A stretch of DNA of 6,558 nt from an uncultured Acidobacteriota bacterium. GTDB taxonomy: Bacteria; Acidobacteriota; Blastocatellia; RBC074. Numbering within the stretch: position 1 is the stretch's first letter; each line of letters begins with the position of its first letter. This document shows positions 1-6,558 of the stretch, in pieces. The position numbers and the translations under genes were made by a program. Under the pieces are notes generated by a model, which made no database searches, was not told the DNA's origin, and worked only from the letters and a program-made list of their open reading frames with translations. The stretch spans positions 1 to 6,558 of the forward strand of contig CALBSU010000300.1 of NCBI GenBank assembly GCA_937967285.1. Direction: 5' to 3'.

Positions 1-1029
1 TGCCGCGGCGACATCGCTCAGCCTGTCCAGCGCACGCGTCAACCGCCCGGAGACCTCGACCAGTTCCCGTTCGGTCCCGTCCGCGCGGAGTTTCAGGGCG
101 TCACGCTGTTCCCGCAACTTTTCGAGTTCCGCCAGCCTGGCGACCGCCGCCAGATAGGCCTCGTATCCGGGCCGCGACTCCGCGACCACCAGGGCCGCTT
201 CCCGCGCCTGCCCGGCCGCCTCGCGAGCCGTCGCCAGCAGCCCGACACGTGAATCGAGCCGCGTCCGCAAACGCTCGATCGCTCCCTGAACGGCGTCGGC
301 CTCTTTTCTTATCGCCGCGAAACTCTCGCTCAACCTGAACGATTCGTCACGACCTGCCTCCGCCTGCGCAAGCTCAGCGCGGGCTTCATCCAGGCGCGAG
401 ACCATTTCATCGTGCCGGCTTTTCGTCTCGTCCCAGGCCTTCAGCTCGCCCTCGGCTTCGGCCGCCAGCTTGTCCTTCTCGGTCAGGCGGAGATCGATCG
501 TCCTGAGCGTACCGCGCAGGTTATCCGAGGCGTCGCGATACTCCCCCACTTTGAGAATCTGATCGAAGACGTTCTTCCGGTTGGCGGGCGAGAGCGTGAA
601 GTCGTATGTGAATGTTCCCTGCGGGACGCCGATCGTCGTCTTGAAGAGCGCGGAGAGGTCGCTCCCCGGCTCGACTCCGATGTGCTGCTGGAGCCAGGGC
701 ACGACCTGGTTCTTCTGCTCGACGAGCCGGGTTTTGATGGCCGGATCATAGACGAAATACCCGCCCGCGGTGTCCCGCGTGACCACGTATTCGCGTCCGT
801 CCAGATTTGATTTGAAGCTGACTGCGACCTGACCGCGCTTTGTGCCGCGTTTGAGGAAATCGTCGCGCTTGTAATCGAGATGATCGAAGAGAGCCCAGGC
901 GATGGCTTCGATGATGGTCGTCTTGCCTGAGCCGTTGGGACCGCAGATCGCCACCACCCCCGGTTGAAAGGCAAACACGGCCTCGGAGTGGTTCTTGATG
1001 TTCTTCAGCTCGACTTTGGTGATCAGCAT
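1..1029 (-). CDS. SMC/SbcC/Rad50-type ATPase, N-terminal part (runs off the left edge)
   Basis: The 343 visible codons start MLITKVELKNIKNHSEAVFA, the usual first strand of SbcC/Rad50/RecF ATPase heads. A Walker A motif, GPNGSGKT, is at residues 30-37 (bases 919-942). A Q-loop candidate, Q137, lies in IGVPQGTF. From about residue 165 to the edge the protein is rich in Glu, Arg, Ala and Leu with heptad-like spacing, which is the first arm of a long coiled coil. Known family members bind ATP and DNA ends and work in double-strand break repair, usually with an Mre11/SbcD nuclease. The hook, second arm, signature motif and Walker B lie outside the window, so SbcC cannot be told from other SMC-like ATPases. 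No sbcD lies directly upstream; a 73-aa ORF and then divergent secA do. The ATG at 1029 is chosen because the fold begins there, but no Shine-Dalgarno precedes it, only pyrimidine-rich heptamer repeats. Confidence 0.9.
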   Translation of the reverse strand, partial: MLITKVELKNIKNHSEAVFAFQPGVVAICGPNGSGKTTIIEAIAWALFDHLDYKRDDFLKRGTKRGQVAVSFKSNLDGREYVVTRDTAGGYFVYDPAIKTRLVEQKNQVVPWLQQHIGVEPGSDLSALFKTTIGVPQGTFTYDFTLSPANRKNVFDQILKVGEYRDASDNLRGTLRTIDLRLTEKDKLAAEAEGELKAWDETKSRHDEMVSRLDEARAELAQAEAGRDESFRLSESFAAIRKEADAVQGAIERLRTRLDSRVGLLATAREAAGQAREAALVVAESRPGYEAYLAAVARLAELEKLREQRDALKLRADGTERELVEVSGRLTRALDRLSDVAAA

Positions 1030-1033
1030 GCAA

Positions 1034-1361
<328 letters not shown>

Positions 1362-1412
1362 CGATCAGTACTCCTGATAAAATAGAAATTTGTGAGGATT
1401 GAAGTAAATGGC

Positions 1413-1441
1413 ATTTTGCCATGATGGAGCCGAAGCGTCAA
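1413..1441 (-). promoter_or_regulatory. Sigma70-type promoter for the 73-aa gene (and perhaps the SMC gene)
   Basis: Read on the minus strand, TTGACG (1441-1436) is followed after exactly 17 bp by CAAAAT (1418-1413). Five of six and four of six bases match consensus. Initiation would fall near 1406, giving a leader of about 45 nt before the ATG at 1361. The -10 overlaps a short inverted repeat, ATGGCA-TTT-TGCCAT (1408-1422), a possible operator. It is divergent from the secA promoter. Confidence 0.55.
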
Positions 1442-1452
1442 AGATGTGCAGC

Positions 1453-1481
1453 TTGACGGCCTGTGCGGGCTCAACTAGAAT
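1453..1481 (+). promoter_or_regulatory. Sigma70-type promoter for secA
   Basis: TTGACG (1453-1458) and TAGAAT (1476-1481) are separated by exactly 17 bp; each matches consensus at five of six positions. Initiation would fall near 1488, leaving a leader of about 105 nt before the secA ATG. Its -35 hexamer is the exact mirror of the minus-strand -35 at 1436-1441, with 11 bp between them, so the two promoters probably compete or are regulated together. Confidence 0.7.
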
Positions 1482-1489
1482 TTTCAATT

Positions 1490-1569
1490 CCCCGGAATAA
1501 CCCGGGACAGCCCGGGGCGTCCGGGCATCATTATTAATATGCTCTTTTGTTCGAGAGGACGAGAAGAGC
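1490..1569 (+). promoter_or_regulatory. Structured secA leader with phased CCCGG repeats and hairpins
   Basis: CCCGG occurs at 1491, 1501 and 1511, exactly 10 bp apart, with a related CCGGG at 1521. In RNA these self-complementary blocks allow several mutually exclusive hairpins, for example CCCCGG (1490-1495) with CCGGGG (1512-1517). A second hairpin pairs GCTCTT (1541-1546) with AAGAGC (1564-1569), supported by an inner TCG/CGA pairing. It lies shortly before the weak ribosome binding site AAGGG. secA is translationally autoregulated in E. coli; a similar role here is only inference. No SecM-like leader peptide was seen. Confidence 0.4.
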
Positions 1570-1593
1570 GGTTGAAGGAACAAGGGCAGCAAC

Positions 1594-4338
<2,745 letters not shown>

Positions 4339-4360
4339 TGCACGAATGCGGATTCGACTG

Positions 4361-4394
4361 AAACGGGAGGTGATTTCACCTCCCGTTTTCTTTT
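4361..4394 (+). terminator. Intrinsic terminator of secA
   Basis: A perfect 12-bp stem, AAACGGGAGGTG (4361-4372) with CACCTCCCGTTT (4377-4388), closes a four-base ATTT loop and runs into a T-rich tract, TTTTCTTTT (4386-4394). It starts 22 bp after the secA stop codon, so it ends that transcript. Confidence 0.92.
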
Positions 4395-4436
4395 GCCGTC
4401 CGTCATTCACGGGCATCAATCCGATCGGCAAAACTC

Positions 4437-4466
4437 CTGTCAAATCCGACCGCTCTGATTTAGAAT
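4437..4466 (+). promoter_or_regulatory. Probable sigma70-type promoter of the YeaQ/YmgE-family gene
   Basis: CTGTCA (4437-4442, four of six) and TAGAAT (4461-4466, five of six) are separated by 18 bp, after the secA terminator and about 80 bp before the next start codon. The -10 is identical to the one used for secA. The -35 is weak, so another factor or an alternative sigma factor may help; members of this gene family are often stress-induced elsewhere. Confidence 0.45.
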
Positions 4467-4545
4467 GTCGCTGTTCAAATCACTAGCAATCCCGCCCGGA
4501 TGCGCAGGCCATCCGTAACGAACAGTATCTTTTCATGGAGGAACT

Positions 4546-4800
<255 letters not shown>

Positions 4801-4818
4801 GCGTCTTCGGGCCACAGG

Positions 4819-4847
4819 TTGACCGGCAGGGTTGTCTGATGTATTTT
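4819..4847 (+). promoter_or_regulatory. Probable promoter of tRNA-Arg
   Basis: TTGACC (4819-4824, five of six) and TATTTT (4842-4847, four of six) are separated by exactly 17 bp. Initiation would fall near 4854, about 5 nt before the mature tRNA 5' end, a compact arrangement suited to a tRNA gene. Confidence 0.55.
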
Positions 4848-4855
4848 GATTATCG

Positions 4856-4936
<81 letters not shown>

Positions 4937-4940
4937 CAGA

Positions 4941-4973
4941 AAGCGGCGCCATCGTGCGCCGCTTCTCTTTTTT
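4941..4973 (+). terminator. Intrinsic terminator after tRNA-Arg
   Basis: A perfect 9-bp stem, AAGCGGCGC (4941-4949) with GCGCCGCTT (4956-4964), has a 6-nt loop and is followed by TCTTTTTT. It begins 8 bp after the tRNA 3' end. The reverse side has only a poor T tract, so it may weakly stop the convergent minus-strand transcript ending at 4998 as well. Confidence 0.9.
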
Positions 4974-4997
4974 ATACAAGTTTCGCCGCTCTTCAAT

Positions 4998-5705
4998 TCA
5001 ACGGTAAGTGACCATCCGCGGGTCCGCCAGGTGCGGAGTCATGTTGAAGTTGAGCAGCAGCGGCTCGCCTTCGCGAAGCCTGATGGTCGTGACGCTCGAG
5101 TTGAGGAGTACCGCCATGAGCCGCAATATCCTGTCATTCGAGAGCGAGAGCGCGCGCCCGACCCAGATGGCGATCGGTGTCGCCGAGGTGAATACCGCGA
5201 TCGAGGCATCTCCGCCGCGACCGATCAGATCATCGAAGACGCTTTCGACTCCGGCCCTGAAACTCTCCCATGTCAGCTCACCGGCCTCCTGGTATCGATT
5301 GTCCATCCATGCCTCGATGACCGCGCGATCGCATCGCCCCGCTGCGCCGCGCGTTGTATGCGGATCGTCCGCGAGCGCGCGCTGCATCTCTTCGTAATCG
5401 GCCGCGAAGCCGGCTGAATCATCGATCAGCCTCGGCGCGAGGCGACGATAGACGTCCGCCAGACTGAATTCATTCCACCGCCTGTCGATCGCAATCGAGA
5501 CATCGCCGCTCAGCGCATCGAGCACCGAGGCGGCCGTCCTCTGCTGGCGGCGCATCTCTCCCGCCAGCGCCATGTCGAACGTCAGCTCCCGGCCCGCGAA
5601 ATATCTTCCCAGCTCCGTCGCCTGCATCTCTCCGAGATCCGACAACCGATCATAATCTTCGCGTGTTCCCGCCTGCCCGTGCCTGATCAGATATAGTGTG
5701 GTCAA
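4998..5705 (-). CDS. Histidine phosphatase (phosphoglycerate mutase-like) family protein
   Basis: The 235-aa product starts MTTLYLIRHGQAG, containing the RHG motif with catalytic His9 that carries the phosphate in this superfamily. MRRQQRTAA (51-59) corresponds to the conserved arginine/threonine segment, and E79 in WNEF is a possible acid. The second catalytic histidine, usually in a VSHGG-like motif, is replaced by VFTSATPIAI (171-180), with Ser at the aligned position. The tail NMTPHL...VTYR suits a cytosolic subgroup of this family whose substrate is unknown. The start chosen is TTG at 5705, because the family begins there and GGGAAAGG lies 12 nt upstream. The frame stays open to an ATG at 5930, but that extension would cover a 51-aa membrane ORF and lacks family-like sequence. 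The gene lies 23 bp after that ORF, suggesting a two-gene unit. Confidence 0.88.
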   Translation of the reverse strand: MTTLYLIRHGQAGTREDYDRLSDLGEMQATELGRYFAGRELTFDMALAGEMRRQQRTAASVLDALSGDVSIAIDRRWNEFSLADVYRRLAPRLIDDSAGFAADYEEMQRALADDPHTTRGAAGRCDRAVIEAWMDNRYQEAGELTWESFRAGVESVFDDLIGRGGDASIAVFTSATPIAIWVGRALSLSNDRILRLMAVLLNSSVTTIRLREGEPLLLNFNMTPHLADPRMVTYR

Positions 5706-5728
5706 TGCCGCTGCGAACCTTTCCCGAA

Positions 5729-5884
5729 TCAATGACGATGTACGAAGACGCTGAAGAGCCCGCCCGCGCCCGCAACCAGCGCGCCGACCGCGACGGCGCC
5801 CCACGAGTGAAATGCTATCCCGCACAACAGGACCGCGATCCCGCCGAGCATGCAGTAATGATAAACCCGCTTCTCGCTCATCAT
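5729..5884 (-). CDS. Small two-helix membrane protein (51 aa), unknown function
   Basis: A short ORF starting MMSEKRVYHYCMLGGIAVLL. Hydrophobic segments at about residues 12-25 and 29-48 look like two membrane helices with a short HSWG turn; the second is rich in Gly, Ala and Val. The N-terminus has Lys and Arg and the tail is HRH. I do not recognise the family. It overlaps the 5' extension of the histidine-phosphatase frame and ends 23 bp before that gene's TTG start, so the two may be co-transcribed. Oddly, the ATG pair (5884 and 5881) comes only 2 bp after the T tract of a terminator and has no Shine-Dalgarno. Translation may be weak, leaderless, or start at Met12. The GC-rich third codon positions and membrane pattern support a real gene, but this is uncertain. 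Confidence 0.55.
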   Translation of the reverse strand: MMSEKRVYHYCMLGGIAVLLCGIAFHSWGAVAVGALVAGAGGLFSVFVHRH

Positions 5885-5886
5885 GT

Positions 5887-5910
5887 AAAAAGGGGTGGTT
5901 GCCCACCCCT
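5887..5910 (-). terminator. Intrinsic terminator of the histone-like gene
   Basis: On the minus strand AGGGGTGG (5910-5903) pairs perfectly with CCACCCCT (5898-5891) around a 4-nt GCAA loop and runs into T5 (5891-5887). It lies about 50 bp after the histone-like stop codon. A weaker hairpin (CAATCA/TGATTG, 5928-5943) followed by T7 (5922-5916) precedes it and may act in tandem. The 51-aa ORF begins right after the T tract. Confidence 0.8.
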
Positions 5911-5961
5911 GCCTTAAAAAAACTCGACAATCAATTGTGATTGAATGAGGTCGCCAGAAGG

Positions 5962-6108
5962 TTATTTCTTCTTGGCAGCGGCCTTCTTCGCCGGAGCGGC
6001 CTTCTTCACGGCCTTCTTCGCCGGAGCAGCTTTCTTCGCGGCCTTCTTCGCCGGAGCGGCCTTCTTGGCGGCCTTCTTCGCCGGAGCGGCTTTCTTTGTG
6101 GCTGGCAT
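5962..6108 (-). CDS. Lysine/alanine-rich histone H1-like protein (48 aa)
   Basis: A 48-aa, very basic protein starting MPATKKAAPAKKAAKK. It consists almost entirely of the decapeptide AAPAKKAAKK repeated about four times and ending AAAKKK. This resembles the C-terminal tail of eukaryotic histone H1 and bacterial H1-like proteins, which bind DNA through charge and can compact the nucleoid. DNA binding here is inferred from composition, and the whole protein should be disordered. The start at 6108 is chosen over the in-frame ATG at 6144 because AAAGGAG (6122-6116) lies 7 nt before it. A strong promoter (6202-6230), a hairpin-bearing leader and a terminator (5887-5910) make it a monocistronic, probably highly expressed gene. 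Repeat number may vary between strains. Confidence 0.9.
   Translation of the reverse strand: MPATKKAAPAKKAAKKAAPAKKAAKKAAPAKKAVKKAAPAKKAAAKKK
5981..6100. repeat. Four 30-bp tandem repeats inside the histone-like gene
   Basis: Units begin at 5981, 6011, 6041 and 6071. Each starts GCCTTCTTCGCCGGAGC and differs from the others at only a few positions. The period equals ten codons, so unit gain or loss by slippage would keep the reading frame and lengthen or shorten the basic protein. Confidence 0.92.
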
Positions 6109-6115
6109 AGTGTCT

Positions 6116-6122
6116 CTCCTTT
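6116..6122 (-). promoter_or_regulatory. Ribosome binding site that sets the histone-like start
   Basis: AAAGGAG on the minus strand, 7 nt before the ATG at 6108. The alternative in-frame ATG at 6144 lies upstream of this site and has no comparable one. Confidence 0.85.
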
Positions 6123-6138
6123 CTCTCTTAGATAGCCT

Positions 6139-6230
<92 letters not shown>

Positions 6231-6301
6231 GAAAAAAAGTTTTTCATGCATGCGCATGATGTTGAAACTGATTCGAAATCGCGATCGATGCGGAGCGGCG
6301 A

Positions 6302-6331
6302 TTGTGAAGCGCGCTTTATTCATAGCATAAT
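6302..6331 (+). promoter_or_regulatory. Possible promoter of the secreted-protein gene
   Basis: TTGTGA (6302-6307, four of six) and CATAAT (6326-6331, five of six) are separated by 18 bp, about 75 bp before the start codon at 6410. This is a moderate match in AT-rich sequence and is less secure than the other promoters listed. Confidence 0.35.
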
Positions 6332-6409
6332 CTGCATTCATGCCCGTCAATACAGGCTGAAATCATCGCTCAATAAAATTTCGAAAAACCGGTGAATGAA
6401 GGAGAAAGT

Positions 6410-6558
6410 ATGAGCATTCGAATGAATGAACGCGTGATGGTGGCGACGATCTGTCTGATCGCGCTGATGCATGGGCAGAGTGCGAGCGCGAACGACTGGG
6501 AGGAGAGGCTGCGAGGCATTCCGAGCGCGGAGCGGATCGGAGAATACGTGCGCGTGCT
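6410..6558 (+). CDS. Secreted protein, N-terminal part, possibly M28-type peptidase (runs off the right edge)
   Basis: The start ATG at 6410 follows AAGGAG with a 5-nt spacer. The 49 complete codons begin MSIRMNERVMVATICLIALM, a signal peptide with a basic start and a short hydrophobic core. It ends in SASA before NDW, a plausible signal peptidase I site after residue 27. The mature start, NDWEERLRGIPSAERIGEYV, resembles the opening of large exported M28-family (glutamate carboxypeptidase II-like) peptidases, in which a helix like this precedes the metal-binding domain. That call rests on a short non-catalytic stretch and is tentative. The secreted nature is much firmer. Confidence 0.75.
   Translation, partial: MSIRMNERVMVATICLIALMHGQSASANDWEERLRGIPSAERIGEYVRV

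Noticed and set aside
412..974. Plus- and minus-strand frames within the SMC ATPase region
   Set aside because: They are shadows of the continuous SMC ATPase frame, which runs from 1029 to the window edge without a stop and carries Walker A and coiled-coil sequence.
4998..5930. Longer 310-aa version of the histidine phosphatase starting at 5930
   Set aside because: The extra 75 residues are Arg/Gly-rich with no family resemblance, cover a plausible 51-aa membrane ORF in another frame, and cross a terminator hairpin. The family normally begins right before LYLIRHG.
5981..6100. The 30-bp repeat as a CRISPR-like array
   Set aside because: The units are directly tandem with no unique spacers and lie inside a reading frame with a ribosome binding site.

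Overview
This is a GC-rich chromosomal window from a bacterium. It carries housekeeping and stress genes around a complete secA, and it holds no CRISPR array, insertion sequence, phage gene or obvious defence island. The Gram-negative-style SecA (zinc-binding tail, roughly 18-residue N-terminal insertion relative to E. coli), the lysine/alanine-rich histone-like protein and the start of a possible M28-type secreted peptidase would fit an Acidobacteriota-like genome. That placement is only an impression from protein style and cannot be proved from the window.

Left part, minus strand (1-1361): an SMC/SbcC/Rad50-type ATPase runs off the left edge with its N-terminal half visible. It is preceded by a 110-bp gap filled by two opposed arrays of the heptamer CTTTCTA/CTTTTTA, and upstream of that by a 73-aa protein of unknown function. 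Both genes probably read from a minus-strand promoter at 1413-1441.

Centre, plus strand (1453-4973): a divergent promoter at 1453-1481, whose -35 mirrors that of the minus-strand promoter, drives secA through a leader with decamer-phased GC-rich repeats. SecA ends at a strong intrinsic terminator. Next come a small three-helix membrane protein of the GlsB/YeaQ/YmgE stress family with its own promoter, then tRNA-Arg(CCG) with a promoter and a terminator.

Right part, minus strand (4998-6230): a near-consensus promoter with a 12-bp palindrome across its -35 and spacer drives a structured leader and a 48-aa histone-H1-like protein made of (AAPAKKAAKK)n repeats. Its terminator sits directly in front of a 51-aa two-helix membrane protein, which is followed 23 bp later by a histidine-phosphatase-family protein with a TTG start. 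A plus-strand gene for a secreted protein starts at 6410 and runs off the right edge.

The genes do not form one pathway. No convincing previously undescribed multi-gene system was found. The points most worth checking are the opposed heptamer arrays in front of the SMC gene, the mirrored divergent promoters and phased repeats at secA, the palindrome-bearing promoter and hairpin leader of the histone-like gene, and the unannotated 51-aa membrane ORF that abuts a terminator.
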